This document shows, one piece after another, positions 27,517-38,282 of a stretch of 64,000 bases of DNA. Made by a program: the position numbers and the translations under genes. Position 1 is the first letter of the stretch. Each line of letters opens with the position of its first letter. This DNA comes from Aliivibrio sp. EL58. Lineage in GTDB: Bacteria; Pseudomonadota; Gammaproteobacteria; Enterobacterales; Vibrionaceae. The notes under the pieces were generated by a model. It saw nothing but the letters and a program-made list of their open reading frames with translations. It searched no databases and was not told where the DNA came from. Location: the NCBI RefSeq assembly GCF_900312675.1, contig NZ_OMPC01000009.1:124001-188000 (forward strand), given 5' to 3'.

Positions 27517-27737
27517 AAGTATCTATTGTTGAAAAATATTAGGGGCATTCTAGCACAGCAAAAACGGCGAAACTTAGATATAAAACAAATCTATTTAGAT
27601 AGATAAGTAAATAAGTATGTCATTTAGTTTCAAATTCTTTAATCACGAAATCCACTAAGAATTCATAGAGTTATAACAACAGATAACCCCTACCACCTTG
27701 TGGGTATTTCTGATTTTTTATACCGAATTCTATAACG

Positions 27738-27766
27738 AAAAAAGCCCCTTATAAATAAGGAGCTTT
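27738..27766 (-). terminator. Terminator of the che/par operon
   Basis: Stem AAAGCCCCTTA / TAAGGAGCTTT (one mismatch) with a short loop and a run of six T after the stem on the minus strand, 26 bases after the DUF2802 stop. It separates the motility region from ccmA. Confidence 0.8.
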
Positions 27767-27791
27767 AAAATTCATTGGCTATGAGACGCAG

Positions 27792-28253
27792 TTAGTCTTC
27801 GTCTTCGAACCGTAATGGTGGAATCGAGCCTTTACCACCAGCAATTTTAGCCTGTAAAGACATCATTAACTCAGCTTCTGCTTTTGGCAGCTCACATTCT
27901 TCCATTAGCTCGTTAATGCCCGCACCCAACTGAACCAACTTATTGGCTCTTGAATACAAACGACTGTCAGCATCTGTATTTTCAAGCTCGTTTAAGCGCT
28001 CATCAAAATGTTGACTCAATTGAGTAATATCCGCAACTTTCTGCCCCATATTGATCGAGGCTGTGCGAAATTCAACAAACTGCTTATTAAGCTTTTGCTG
28101 CTCATCTTGAAGTTGTTGATTCTGCTTTTGAGCGTGCGTTAATTGCGCTGCTAACTGTACATTCTTGCGATTTAAGATAACAAAAATTACAAGAACTAAA
28201 ATTACAGCAGCCGCTGCTAATAGCTCTGAGAGCTGAGTTAAAATATCAACCAT
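27792..28253 (-). CDS. DUF2802 membrane-anchored coiled-coil protein
   Basis: Protein of 153 aa with one N-terminal membrane helix (LLAAAAVILVLVIFVILN), a Gln-rich coiled coil (residues about 33-70) and a C-terminal DUF2802 region, SRLYSRANKLVQLGAGINELMEECELPKAEAELMMSLQ cut here into conserved blocks, which looks like a small helix-turn-helix fold. It is the last gene of the chemotaxis operon in Vibrio, Shewanella and Pseudomonas, and shares one base with cheW. The function is unknown; position suggests a role in polar array or flagellar placement. Confidence 0.78.
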   Translation of the reverse strand: MVDILTQLSELLAAAAVILVLVIFVILNRKNVQLAAQLTHAQKQNQQLQDEQQKLNKQFVEFRTASINMGQKVADITQLSQHFDERLNELENTDADSRLYSRANKLVQLGAGINELMEECELPKAEAELMMSLQAKIAGGKGSIPPLRFEDED

Positions 28254-28747
28254 TATAGGCTTGCCATGTCATCCCATTCGTCTTCAGACAAAAGTTTGTT
28301 AAGGTCTACCAAGATAAGTAATTTGCCTTCACGGTTACTAACGCCCTGAATAAACTTAGAGCTTTCTTCCGTGCCAACACTTGGCGTCGTATCAATTTCT
28401 GATGAACGTAAGTATACAACTTCAGCTACGCTATCTACAAGGATACCAATAACCTGACGCTCAGATTCTATAACGATGATACGTGTATTATCTGTGATTT
28501 CACCTTGCATTAAGCCAAAGCGTGAACGAGTGTCAATCACGGTTACTACATTACCACGAAGGTTGATAATCCCTAGAACGTAGTCTGGCGCGCCTGGTAC
28601 TGGTGCGATTTCTGTGTGACGTAATACTTCACGTACTTGCATTACATTGATGCCGTAAGTTTCTTCTTCTAGTTGAAACGTTACCCACTGTAATACTTCA
28701 TCATTCACTTGATCCTTGCGGATCTCTACTTCATTAATCTGAGACAT
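28253..28747 (-). CDS. cheW: Chemotaxis coupling protein CheW
   Basis: Scaffold (164 aa) joining chemoreceptors to CheA in the polar array. The single CheW domain shows the expected blocks: QLEEETYGINVMQVREVLR, PDYVLGIINLRGNVVTVIDTR and LLILVDLNKLL. It overlaps the DUF2802 gene by 1 base and lies 29 bases after parP. Confidence 0.95.
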   Translation of the reverse strand: MSQINEVEIRKDQVNDEVLQWVTFQLEEETYGINVMQVREVLRHTEIAPVPGAPDYVLGIINLRGNVVTVIDTRSRFGLMQGEITDNTRIIVIESERQVIGILVDSVAEVVYLRSSEIDTTPSVGTEESSKFIQGVSNREGKLLILVDLNKLLSEDEWDDMASL

Positions 28748-28776
28748 TCTATTTCCTCGTACTCTTAGAGTTATTT

Positions 28777-29867
<1,091 letters not shown>

Positions 29868-29868
<1 letters not shown>

Positions 29869-30635
29869 TAAGCTAATCTCTCCAAATAATTTAATAATGT
29901 TTTATAAGCAAAAACACCACGACTATTTGGCGAGACAAATGATGGCGGCATTCTTTTTAAACTGGCATCTCTAAACTTAGTATCAATCGGTACTGCTGAT
30001 GCCCATACTTGATCTGAATACGTCGATTTCAGCTCCATTAATGTCTGTAATGACGCATTAGTTCGTTTATCGTACATGGTTGGAATAATGGTAACATCGA
30101 ACAAAGACGGTTTATTTCTCTGCATGATGTTTAGTGTTCTCATCATTCTTTCTAGCCCTTTCATCGCTAGAAACTCAGTCTGTACTGGGATCAAAATACG
30201 CGTACTTGCCGCTAATGCATTAACCATCATTACTCCTAAAATAGGAGGGCAATCGATCAATACATAATCGTACTCATCTTCTAATGCTTTTAAGGCACGT
30301 TTAAGTACTAACCCCATGCCGTTACGGTTACCCATAACACGATCTAATGTTGCAAGAGACATATGTGCAGGGATGATATCTAACCCTGGAATGTCACTTT
30401 TTAAAACAAACGGCATAACGCTTGTTTTATTGATCGCTGGCAATTGAAACAACTCAAATAAGCTGCAAGGTAAATCGTCTGAATCATAACCTAAATACGT
30501 AGTTAACGAACCGTGAGGATCTGTATCTACCATAAGCACACGCTTACCACGCTGAGAAAGTAAACCAGCGAGGGTAATCGTTGTTGTTGTTTTACCAACA
30601 CCACCTTTCTGGTTTGCTATGCTCCAGACAATCAT
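29868..30635 (-). CDS. parC: ParC, ParA-like ATPase for polar array placement
   Basis: ParA/MinD-family ATPase (255 aa) with deviant Walker A QKGGVGKTTTT, switch I VDTDPHGSLTTYLG and Walker B YVLIDCPPILG. In V. cholerae and V. parahaemolyticus the equivalent protein (ParC) recruits chemotaxis arrays to the old pole and lets them be inherited. It sits between cheB and parP, which separates it from chromosomal ParA. It is 9 bases downstream of cheB. Confidence 0.88.
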
Positions 30636-30644
30636 TACTATTTC

Positions 30645-31781
30645 CTACTTTAATCCCACTTCAATGAGCATTCTTTCTGCTACACGTTCAAGTGGTAAAC
30701 TTTCTGATGATAAGCCTGCTTTATCTATCGCTTGAGGCATACCATAAACAACACAACTTTGCTCATCTTGAGACCAGATAGTCGCACCTGCCGCTTTTAG
30801 CATTCGACAGGCTTCACGACCATCGGCACCCATTCCTGTCAGGATCATAGAAAGTACTTTATCGCCATACACTTTAGCAGCAGACCCAAAAGTAACATCC
30901 ACGCAAGGCTTGTAGTTTATGCGTTCACCACCATCTAAGATCTTCAAACGAGAAGATCCTGGACGACCATCAACCATCATCTGCAAGCCACCGGGAGCAA
31001 GATAAGCACAACCAGGTTTAAGAACATCCCCATCTTGGGCTTCTTTCACTTGGATTTTACACAAGTTATTTAATCGTGCTGCAAAGGCCGCGGTAAAGGT
31101 TGCAGGCATATGCTGAACCAAAATAATCGGATGCGGATAATTAGCAGGAATAGCGGTTAGTATCTTTTGTAATGCAACAGGACCTCCCGTTGAAGTCCCG
31201 ATAGCCGTTAATTGATACTTTTTGCCTGTCGCTTTAAAACGCTGACCTACAGGAGCTACTGGTGTATTTTTGACTGGCGCTGCTGATGTTAAAGCCGCAG
31301 AACGAGTCGTTGTTGCTCGTGTTGTTGGTGCTATTGCTGCTGTTGCTGTCTGCGATGCCAATAAAGGACGACGCATAAATGACTTTTTACGTGCAATTTC
31401 AGCAATACGTTTTTGCAATAAGCTTACTGCTTCGTCTCTATTGCGTGCTATATCTTCAAATTTCTTAGGTAAGAAATCCAAAGCTCCAGCATCTAAAGCA
31501 TCAAGTGTTGCCTTAGCGCCATCATGAGTAAGAGAAGAAAACATCAACGTCGGCGTTGGACAGACCTTCATGATTTCTTTCACCGCAGAGATGCCATCCA
31601 TTACCGGCATCTCAATATCCATGGTGATAACATCTGGCTTTAGTAATTTCGCTTTTTCTACCGCTTCTTTACCGTTAACCGCAACATCGATCACCTCAAG
31701 ACGAGGATCGGCATTAATGATTTCACTAACTCTACGACGAAAAAAACTTGAATCATCAACAACTAATACTTTTATTGCCAT
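30645..31781 (-). CDS. cheB: Chemotaxis methylesterase CheB
   Basis: CheB removes methyl groups from receptors (and deamidates glutamines) to give adaptation. The protein (378 aa) has an N-terminal receiver domain ([15 protein letters not shown], phospho-Asp in [12 protein letters not shown]), an Ala/Thr-rich linker (residues about 138-178) and a C-terminal methylesterase domain with the catalytic triad in [24 protein letters not shown] and TGMGADG. The partner cheR is not in this window. Confidence 0.95.
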   Translation of the reverse strand: MAIKVLVVDDSSFFRRRVSEIINADPRLEVIDVAVNGKEAVEKAKLLKPDVITMDIEMPVMDGISAVKEIMKVCPTPTLMFSSLTHDGAKATLDALDAGALDFLPKKFEDIARNRDEAVSLLQKRIAEIARKKSFMRRPLLASQTATAAIAPTTRATTTRSAALTSAAPVKNTPVAPVGQRFKATGKKYQLTAIGTSTGGPVALQKILTAIPANYPHPIILVQHMPATFTAAFAARLNNLCKIQVKEAQDGDVLKPGCAYLAPGGLQMMVDGRPGSSRLKILDGGERINYKPCVDVTFGSAAKVYGDKVLSMILTGMGADGREACRMLKAAGATIWSQDEQSCVVYGMPQAIDKAGLSSESLPLERVAERMLIEVGLK

Positions 31782-31796
31782 GTTAATCCTTGTTCA

Positions 31797-33971
31797 TTAA
31801 CACATACGAACTGCGTAACGTTTTAGCAAATTTGGAACATCAAGGATCAATGCAATATGTCCATCAGATGTGATGGTCGCACCTGCCATTCCTGGCGTAC
31901 CTTGCAGTAGTTCATCAAGAGGTTTAATGACCACTTCTTCTTGACCAATCAGCGTATCCACAACAAAACCAACTCGTTGTGCTCCTAATTGAATAATAAC
32001 CACATGACCTAGTCCTTTACGTTCTGTTTGGCGAGAACCTTTAACTAACCAGTCTTGTAAGAAGAACAGTGGAATCGATTTTTCACGGACAATCGTCGTT
32101 AACTGACCATCAACCATGTTTGTTTTCGATAAATCAAGATGGAAAATTTCGTTTACACTAGCTAAAGGTAATGCGAATGGTTGATTCGCAACACCTACCA
32201 TTAGAGTAGGAAGAATCGCTAGTGTTAGTGGCACTTTGATTACGATCTTTGTGCCTTCACCCATACTTGAATCAATATCAATAGAACCGTTTAGTTGGTT
32301 GATTGCAGTTTTAACTACATCCATGCCTACACCACGACCTGAGATATCTGAAATTTCAGTCTTAGTTGAGAAACCAGGAGCAAAAATTAAGTTATAACAC
32401 TCTTTATTGGTTAATCGAGATGCTGCATCTGTATCCATTAAACCACGTGTTACGGCAATGCCACGAAGTTTATCCGCATCCATACCACCACCATCATCAA
32501 TGATGCTTAATAGAATGTGATCACCTTCTTGAGAAGCAGATAAGATCACTTTACCGGTGCGATCTTTACCTGTTTTAGCTCGCACGTCTGGCATTTCAAT
32601 ACCATGGTCCACAGAGTTACGTACTAAGTGAATCAATGGATCAGCAAGCGCTTCAACCAAGTTTTTATCTAAATCTGTTTCTTCACCGCGCATTTCTAGC
32701 ACGATGTCTTTTTTCAATGCTCGAGCTAAATCACGTACAACTCGAGGGAATCGACCAAATACTTTCTTAATTGGTTGCATACGTGTTTTCATTACTGCAC
32801 CTTGTAGATCGGCAGTAACGACATCTAAATTTGAAACCGCTTTTGACATTTCTTCGTCATTGCTATTCAAACCTAAACTAACCAAACGGTTACGTACTAA
32901 TACAAGCTCACCCACCATATTCATGATGTTATCTAGTGTAGATGTATCAACACGAACTGTACTCTCAGCCTGTGGCTTAGACTGTGGTTTAGCCGGCGCT
33001 TTAGCTACAGGCTTGACTTCAGGAGCTTGAGTTCTTGTTGCTACAGGAGCCGTTGTTCGTGTTGGCGCTTCTTGTGCGACAGAAGCTGGTGCTACCGAAG
33101 CCATTGCTGCCGCTGGTTTTACTGCTTGTTCAAGCTCTTCATCTGTTGGTCCCTTACCTGAACCATGTAGCTGATCTAACAGTTTTTCAAATTCATCATC
33201 GCTCATGAGATCTGAATCACCGGCTAACACTTCATCAACAGATTTTACATCTGCAGCTGGTGCTACTGGCGACTTACTTGGGCTTTGGCCTGAACCATGA
33301 AGCTCATCAAGTAAACGTTCAAATTCATCATCAGTAATATCGCCATCTGACATACTACTATTTGAGATTGATACCGTAGGTGCGGCTGGAGCTGGTGTTG
33401 CTACGACAGCTGATGGCGCAGTACCTTTTCCATGTAATTCGTCTAATAACTTTTCGAATTCGTCTTCAGTAATGTCATCCACGGAATCGTGCAAATTATT
33501 AGCTGGACTTTCAACAACCACATCTTCAACAACAGGAACTGCAATAGCTTCTTCAACGGCTAATGCCGCTTCATCTTCTGATGTAGGCTTACTTAGTCGA
33601 TGTAACTCATCAAGAAGTCGCTGCTCTGCAGGTTGTAATGCTTCGCCATTCTGAACCGAAACAAACATAACATTAACGTTATCTAAGGTTTCAAGAATAG
33701 TATCCATTAACTCAGAAGTAACTTTACGCTTACCAGTTCTAAGAATATCGAACACATTTTCCGCACCATGACACGCATCAACTAACTCAGTTAATGAAAG
33801 AAAGCCTGCGCCGCCCTTTACTGTATGGAAACCACGAAAAATAGCATTTAATAGCTCAGAGTCATCAGGACGCTGCTCTAATTCAACTAATTGTTCAGAA
33901 AGAAGCTCAAGAATTTCTCCTGCTTCAATTAAGAAATCTTGCAGGATGTCTTCATCCATTTCAAAGCTCAT
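31797..33971 (-). CDS. cheA: Chemotaxis histidine kinase CheA
   Basis: Central kinase of the array (724 aa). Domains in order: P1 phosphotransfer (FHTVKGGAGF, His49), a long Ala/Pro-rich linker (about residues 130-345) in place of a classical P2 domain, P3 dimerisation, P4 ATPase (HLVRNSVDHGIEMP, DDGGGMD, GFSTK, GRGVGMDVV) and P5 CheW-like domain. The linker holds three copies of a motif of the type (I/M)(T/S)xDEFExLLDxLHG at residues 167-181, 212-226 and 256-270, resembling the CheY-binding N-terminus of FliM. It lies between cheZ and cheB. Confidence 0.96.
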   Translation of the reverse strand: MSFEMDEDILQDFLIEAGEILELLSEQLVELEQRPDDSELLNAIFRGFHTVKGGAGFLSLTELVDACHGAENVFDILRTGKRKVTSELMDTILETLDNVNVMFVSVQNGEALQPAEQRLLDELHRLSKPTSEDEAALAVEEAIAVPVVEDVVVESPANNLHDSVDDITEDEFEKLLDELHGKGTAPSAVVATPAPAAPTVSISNSSMSDGDITDDEFERLLDELHGSGQSPSKSPVAPAADVKSVDEVLAGDSDLMSDDEFEKLLDQLHGSGKGPTDEELEQAVKPAAAMASVAPASVAQEAPTRTTAPVATRTQAPEVKPVAKAPAKPQSKPQAESTVRVDTSTLDNIMNMVGELVLVRNRLVSLGLNSNDEEMSKAVSNLDVVTADLQGAVMKTRMQPIKKVFGRFPRVVRDLARALKKDIVLEMRGEETDLDKNLVEALADPLIHLVRNSVDHGIEMPDVRAKTGKDRTGKVILSASQEGDHILLSIIDDGGGMDADKLRGIAVTRGLMDTDAASRLTNKECYNLIFAPGFSTKTEISDISGRGVGMDVVKTAINQLNGSIDIDSSMGEGTKIVIKVPLTLAILPTLMVGVANQPFALPLASVNEIFHLDLSKTNMVDGQLTTIVREKSIPLFFLQDWLVKGSRQTERKGLGHVVIIQLGAQRVGFVVDTLIGQEEVVIKPLDELLQGTPGMAGATITSDGHIALILDVPNLLKRYAVRMC
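33160..33480 (-). repeat. Three repeated 15-residue motifs in the CheA linker
   Basis: Coding repeats ITEDEFEKLLDELHG, ITDDEFERLLDELHG and MSDDEFEKLLDQLHG, spaced 45 and 44 residues apart, each followed by a short Gly/Ser/Pro stretch. The bases have diverged at third positions, so selection acts on the protein. Confidence 0.9.
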
Positions 33972-33980
33972 AATATTCCT

Positions 33981-34697
33981 CTAAAATCCTAGACTGGCTA
34001 ATAGGTCATCAACATCATCTTGTGACGCAACAGCATCTTCACGTTCATGCGGGTTTAAGATAGGGCCTTCGGCTTTAGAAGGTTTTTCTTTCCCTTCTTC
34101 CTTACCAAGCTGCTCTTCAACTTTAAATAAAGTCAAAATATCAACCAGTCGGTCTTCAACTTCTTGAACTAGCGTAATAACTCGTTTAATAATTTGTCCG
34201 GTAAGATCTTGAAAGTCTTGTGCCATTAAGATATTAGTCAATTCATTACGTAACTCTGAACTATTACCTTCAACTTGAGTCAATAATCCATCAATGTTGT
34301 GACATAAGGCTTTAAATTGAGCGAGCTCAATACGGCCTTTCATTAAACTGTTCCACTGTGGGCGAACCTGCAACAAGCCTTCATGCAACTCGTCAGCAAT
34401 AGGTAATGAACGGTCCACAGCATCCATAGTTTTATTGGCGGCCATCTCCGTTTTATCAATCACATATTGCAAACGATCACGTGCATCAGGTATCTCATCA
34501 TTCGCAATAGCAACCACACGATGATCAAGCTTAAAGTTCTTTAATGACTCATGAAGATCACGAGTTAAAGACCCTATCTCTTGCAACATTGGAGGTTCAC
34601 TAGAAACGGCGAATGAAGCGACAAATTGATCCGCTTCTTCTTGCTTGCCTGCTTCTAATAAAGCAACAAGCTCTTTGGCATCAGTTAATGAAATCAT
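33981..34697 (-). CDS. cheZ: Protein phosphatase CheZ
   Basis: CheZ (238 aa) removes phosphate from CheY-P. The catalytic region has LMAQDFQDLTGQIIKRVI with the conserved Asp and Gln (DxxxQ), in a long helical hairpin. The C-terminus SQDDVDDLLASLGF is the amphipathic helix that grips CheY in enterobacteria. It lies between cheY and cheA, with gaps of 33 and 9 bases. Confidence 0.95.
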   Translation of the reverse strand: MISLTDAKELVALLEAGKQEEADQFVASFAVSSEPPMLQEIGSLTRDLHESLKNFKLDHRVVAIANDEIPDARDRLQYVIDKTEMAANKTMDAVDRSLPIADELHEGLLQVRPQWNSLMKGRIELAQFKALCHNIDGLLTQVEGNSSELRNELTNILMAQDFQDLTGQIIKRVITLVQEVEDRLVDILTLFKVEEQLGKEEGKEKPSKAEGPILNPHEREDAVASQDDVDDLLASLGF

Positions 34698-34730
34698 CTT
34701 ATTAGTTAATCCTTACCGAGCAACATTGAC

Positions 34731-35111
34731 TTATAAACGTTCAAAAATCTTGTCTAATTTTTCTTTCAATGTTGCCGCTGTAAATGGTTTAACAATGTAG
34801 CCATTTACGCCAGCTTGAGCCGCTTCAATGATCTGTTCGCGTTTTGCTTCTGCTGTGATCATTAATACAGGTAAATGCTTTAATTCGTCATCGGCACGAA
34901 TTGTTTTTAGCAAGTCGATCCCTTGCATCCCAGGCATGTTCCAATCTGTTACTACAAAATCGAAACCACCTTTTTTAAGCAGTGGTAATGCTGTTAAACC
35001 ATCATCCGCTTCTTGAGTGTTATTAAAACCTAAGTCACGTAATAAGTTTTTTACAATACGGCGCATTGTTGAGAAATCGTCAACAATAAGGATCTTCATG
35101 TTTTTATTCAA
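34731..35111 (-). CDS. cheY: Chemotaxis response regulator CheY
   Basis: Single receiver domain (126 aa from the chosen start) that, when phosphorylated by CheA, binds FliM and reverses the motor. Key residues: acidic pair in [11 protein letters not shown], phospho-Asp in [12 protein letters not shown], Thr in MITAEAKRE and Lys in [11 protein letters not shown]. It is closest to V. cholerae CheY3. I use TTG at 35111, which has GGAGG 5 bases upstream; an ATG at 35099 (MKILIVDDF) and a TTG at 35132 are the alternatives. It is 36 bases downstream of fliA. Confidence 0.93.
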   Translation of the reverse strand: MNKNMKILIVDDFSTMRRIVKNLLRDLGFNNTQEADDGLTALPLLKKGGFDFVVTDWNMPGMQGIDLLKTIRADDELKHLPVLMITAEAKREQIIEAAQAGVNGYIVKPFTAATLKEKLDKIFERL

Positions 35112-35147
35112 AATCGCCTCCAGTGAGGGCAAAGTAACGGGATTTAA

Positions 35148-35879
35148 TTATTCTACTGTCCAAGTTGATAACTTGGCCCGTAGTCGTTGCATTGATTGGC
35201 TATGTATTTGGCTAACACGAGATTCGCTTACACCAATAACGGCACCAATTTCTTTTAGGTTTAACTCTTCATCGTAGTAAAGAGATAAAACCAAAGCTTC
35301 TCTTTCTGGAAGTGTTTTAATCGCTTCCACAAGAGCCACTCTAAAGTGTTCGTCGGCAACACCTTGAAATGGAATATTATCGTCGGCTTGTTCTTCTGTT
35401 GTTATTACATCATCAGAAACACCTAAATCTTCCATGCCGACCAGTTTACCGCAATTTACATCATTAAGTATCTGATAATACTGATCTAAGGGTAATTCTA
35501 AATGCTCAGCTATCTCTTTATCGGTCGGTTCACGAGAAAGTTTAGCTTCAAGAGCTTTAATTGCTGCATTTACCATTCGACTATTTTTATGAACAGAGCG
35601 AGGAACCCAGTCTCCACGTCGAATTTCATCCAACATTGAGCCACGAATTCGGATACCGGCGTAAGTTTCAAAACTTGCGCCCTTACTGCCATCATAATTT
35701 TTCTGGGCTTCTAACAGACCGATCATGCCAGACTGAATAAGATCATCAACCAATACACTCGCAGGTAATCTGGCCATTAAATGATGGGCAATGCGTTTCA
35801 CTAAATCAGAATATCTTTCTAAAAATGCTTTCTGACTGTTTACATTGCCTTTATGATCGTATGTTAAGCCATCAGACAT
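35148..35879 (-). CDS. fliA: Flagellar sigma factor FliA (sigma-28)
   Basis: Sigma factor for late flagellar genes (243 aa). Region 2 is seen in RYSDLVKRIAHHLMARLPASVLVDDLIQSG cut across residues 21-50, with SFETYAGIRIRGSMLDEIR; region 3 in NSRMVNAAIKALEAKL; region 4 in LPEREALVLSLYYDEELNLKEIGAVIGVSESRVSQ. FlgM should hold it inactive until hook completion; flgM is outside the window. It overlaps flhG by 8 bases. Confidence 0.96.
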   Translation of the reverse strand: MSDGLTYDHKGNVNSQKAFLERYSDLVKRIAHHLMARLPASVLVDDLIQSGMIGLLEAQKNYDGSKGASFETYAGIRIRGSMLDEIRRGDWVPRSVHKNSRMVNAAIKALEAKLSREPTDKEIAEHLELPLDQYYQILNDVNCGKLVGMEDLGVSDDVITTEEQADDNIPFQGVADEHFRVALVEAIKTLPEREALVLSLYYDEELNLKEIGAVIGVSESRVSQIHSQSMQRLRAKLSTWTVE

Positions 35880-36762
35880 AATCGTCCTCTACTTCACTTG
35901 ATTTTTCATTTCGTAATAATTTCTCTACGAAAAACTCCAAATGGCCACTTGGAACCTTTGGTACTGGCCAAGTCACCACTTTATTTGCTAACGATTTCAT
36001 CGCTAACGCTGCTGGAGAGCGAGGATAAGCATCTACAACAACTTTTTGTTTTCTAACAGATAAGCGTACTTTCTCATCCAAAGGAATACAAGCGACAAGT
36101 TCCATATTTGCAGACAAGAAGCGATCCGTAACTAAGGTTAACTTAGCAAACAATTCTCGACCTTCTCGATAGCTTCTTACCATATTCGAAACAATTTTAA
36201 AACGTTGAACATTATGTTCTCGGTTTAGCAATTTGATCAATGCATAAGCATCAGTAATAGATGTCGGCTCATCACAAACAACCACAAGTACATCTTGAGC
36301 TGCGCGTGAAAAACTTGTTACCATATCAGAGATACCAGCAGCCGTATCGATTAGTAATATATCAATTTCTTCTTCTAAACTACTAAAAGCACGAATAAGT
36401 CCTGCATGCTGCGCTGGTGTTAGCTCTGCCATCGATTTTGAACCTGAAGTAGCAGGAATTAATTTAACTCCGTATGGCCCTTCAACGATAATATCTTGTA
36501 AATCACATTCGCCATCAAGTACATGGCCTAGGTTTTTATGTGCTCGTACACCGAGCATAATATCAATATTTGCTAAACCAAGATCACCATCAAGTACCAT
36601 CACTTTCTTTCCTTGCTGAGCAAGTGATAATGCTAAATTCAATGTTACGTTTGTTTTACCTACGCCGCCTTTACCACCCGTTACGGCAACCACTTTGGTC
36701 AACGTAGGTTTAGTCAATCGTCGTAATCCACTAGCCTGATCGTATATATTATTATCAATCAT
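35872..36762 (-). CDS. flhG: FlhG, MinD-like ATPase controlling flagellar number
   Basis: FlhG (296 aa) limits the number of polar flagella by restraining FlhF and FlrA. The N-terminus carries the DQAxGLR motif (DQASGLRRL, residues 8-16) that stimulates the FlhF GTPase. It is followed by the deviant Walker A GGKGGVGKTN, LDGDLGLANIDIMLG and Walker B IDILLIDTAAGIS. A C-terminal membrane-targeting helix is likely (EFFVEKLLRNEK). It overlaps flhF by 4 bases and fliA by 8. Confidence 0.95.
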   Translation of the reverse strand: MIDNNIYDQASGLRRLTKPTLTKVVAVTGGKGGVGKTNVTLNLALSLAQQGKKVMVLDGDLGLANIDIMLGVRAHKNLGHVLDGECDLQDIIVEGPYGVKLIPATSGSKSMAELTPAQHAGLIRAFSSLEEEIDILLIDTAAGISDMVTSFSRAAQDVLVVVCDEPTSITDAYALIKLLNREHNVQRFKIVSNMVRSYREGRELFAKLTLVTDRFLSANMELVACIPLDEKVRLSVRKQKVVVDAYPRSPAALAMKSLANKVVTWPVPKVPSGHLEFFVEKLLRNEKSSEVEDDYV

Positions 36763-38249
36763 AAGTTGTCTGCCTCTGGCGTGTCACTATTCCAGAAATG
36801 AGGGTCCTTTTCCGTCGTCTTTTCTAGTAATTCATTTGCTTTTGCTACTAAGTATTTTGGTTGTGCAAGTACAATATCTTCCGGCACTCGTTGTCCATTA
36901 GCAATGTAGGCAATAGGCAATCCGTTTTCAATAGTTACACTAATCAGCTCACCTAAACTTAGTGATTCATCAATCTTACTTAAAATGCATCCCGATAATG
37001 GAATACGTTTAAAATGATCTATCGTTTCTTGTAAAACTCGTCGCTGCGCTGTCGCAGGCATAACTAAATAGCTGCTGATCTGTGAGCCACTGTGTTCCAT
37101 TAAAGTATCTAACTGCTCAGTCAATCGAACATCTCGTTGACCCATTCCTGCTGTATCAACAAGAATTAGTCGGCGATTACGCAGTTGATATAATACTGCA
37201 GCTAATTCATCGGCATCTTTTGCGATACGTACTGGGCACCCCATAATACGACCATAAATAGCTAATTGCTCTTGAGCACCGATTCTGAAAGTATCTGTTG
37301 TAACTAGCGCAACTTGGTCTGAACCATATTCCATTGCAGCTCTTGCTGCTAGTTTTGCAATTGTCGTTGTTTTACCGACACCTGTTGGGCCTAATAACGC
37401 AACAATGCCTCCACGAGATAAGGTATCTACTTTAGAGGTTGGGATCTGCTCTGCAAGTAATTTAAGTAAAGCTGACCATGCATCTTTAGGGTCGGTATCT
37501 TCTGGAATATAGCACGCAAGCTGATCGGCTAGCTCTGCTGATAAACCCATTTTCTCTAAACGTTTAATTAGCATCGCACGCAATGGCTCACGTCTTTCAA
37601 CTTCTTGCCACATTAAGCCTGAAACTTGATGCTCTAATAAACGACGAATAGACGACATTTCTGAACGCATGTTTTCTAAATCTTCATTAGAGTCATGCAT
37701 AGAGCGTCGACCTTTCTCATAACGAGAAGGGTCTAATTTAGGTTGTGAGCGCGTGTTTTTTTGCCCCATTGGATCATCTGAAATAAGGTGCGCTAAATTT
37801 GGATTATTTTGAATCGCACGAGTCATTCCTGATGTATCTAATTTAGAAATTTGGGGCTTTGCTGATGAATAAGATTCTGTCGGTTTATTTTGAAATTTAG
37901 ACTGACGCTTTAACAAAGCCGCTAAGCTGTCTTCTTCTCGCTCAGCATTTTTAGGCTCAGATACATTTGAGTCCGAATTAGACCCCGCATTTGAACCATA
38001 TTGTTTGATCATATTTGCAAAACGACGTGTCATTGACCCTTTGCCAACACTCACTTTATCCTCTTCAATACGGCGAGGGGCTTGTGTTGATAACGATCCT
38101 TGCTCTACACTAGGATCAATCGCTGCAACGATCTCAATACCACCAGTTACTTTTTTATTTGACATAATGACAGCATCGACGCCAAGCTCTTCTTTTACTT
38201 GAACCAGAGCTGAACGCATGTCTTTTGCAAAAAATCGTTTAATTTTCAA
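36759..38249 (-). CDS. flhF: FlhF, SRP-type GTPase for polar flagellar placement
   Basis: FlhF (496 aa) marks the pole where the flagellum is built. It has the N-terminal basic region MKIKRFFAKDMRSALVQVKEELG, a low-complexity middle (residues about 60-200) and a C-terminal NG domain with GTP-binding motifs LLGPTGVGKTTTIAKLA, TTDTFRIGAQEQL, LVDTAGMGQRD and LSKIDES. It lies 33 bases after flhA and overlaps flhG. Confidence 0.96.
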   Translation of the reverse strand: MKIKRFFAKDMRSALVQVKEELGVDAVIMSNKKVTGGIEIVAAIDPSVEQGSLSTQAPRRIEEDKVSVGKGSMTRRFANMIKQYGSNAGSNSDSNVSEPKNAEREEDSLAALLKRQSKFQNKPTESYSSAKPQISKLDTSGMTRAIQNNPNLAHLISDDPMGQKNTRSQPKLDPSRYEKGRRSMHDSNEDLENMRSEMSSIRRLLEHQVSGLMWQEVERREPLRAMLIKRLEKMGLSAELADQLACYIPEDTDPKDAWSALLKLLAEQIPTSKVDTLSRGGIVALLGPTGVGKTTTIAKLAARAAMEYGSDQVALVTTDTFRIGAQEQLAIYGRIMGCPVRIAKDADELAAVLYQLRNRRLILVDTAGMGQRDVRLTEQLDTLMEHSGSQISSYLVMPATAQRRVLQETIDHFKRIPLSGCILSKIDESLSLGELISVTIENGLPIAYIANGQRVPEDIVLAQPKYLVAKANELLEKTTEKDPHFWNSDTPEADNL

Positions 38250-38282
38250 TATCGTATTCCTGCGCTAAATAAGTCGACACAA

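Noticed and set aside
27688-27720. Small hairpin with T-rich tail on the plus strand between ccmA and the DUF2802 gene
   Set aside because: Short stem with a bulge and no plus-strand gene upstream; treated as chance.
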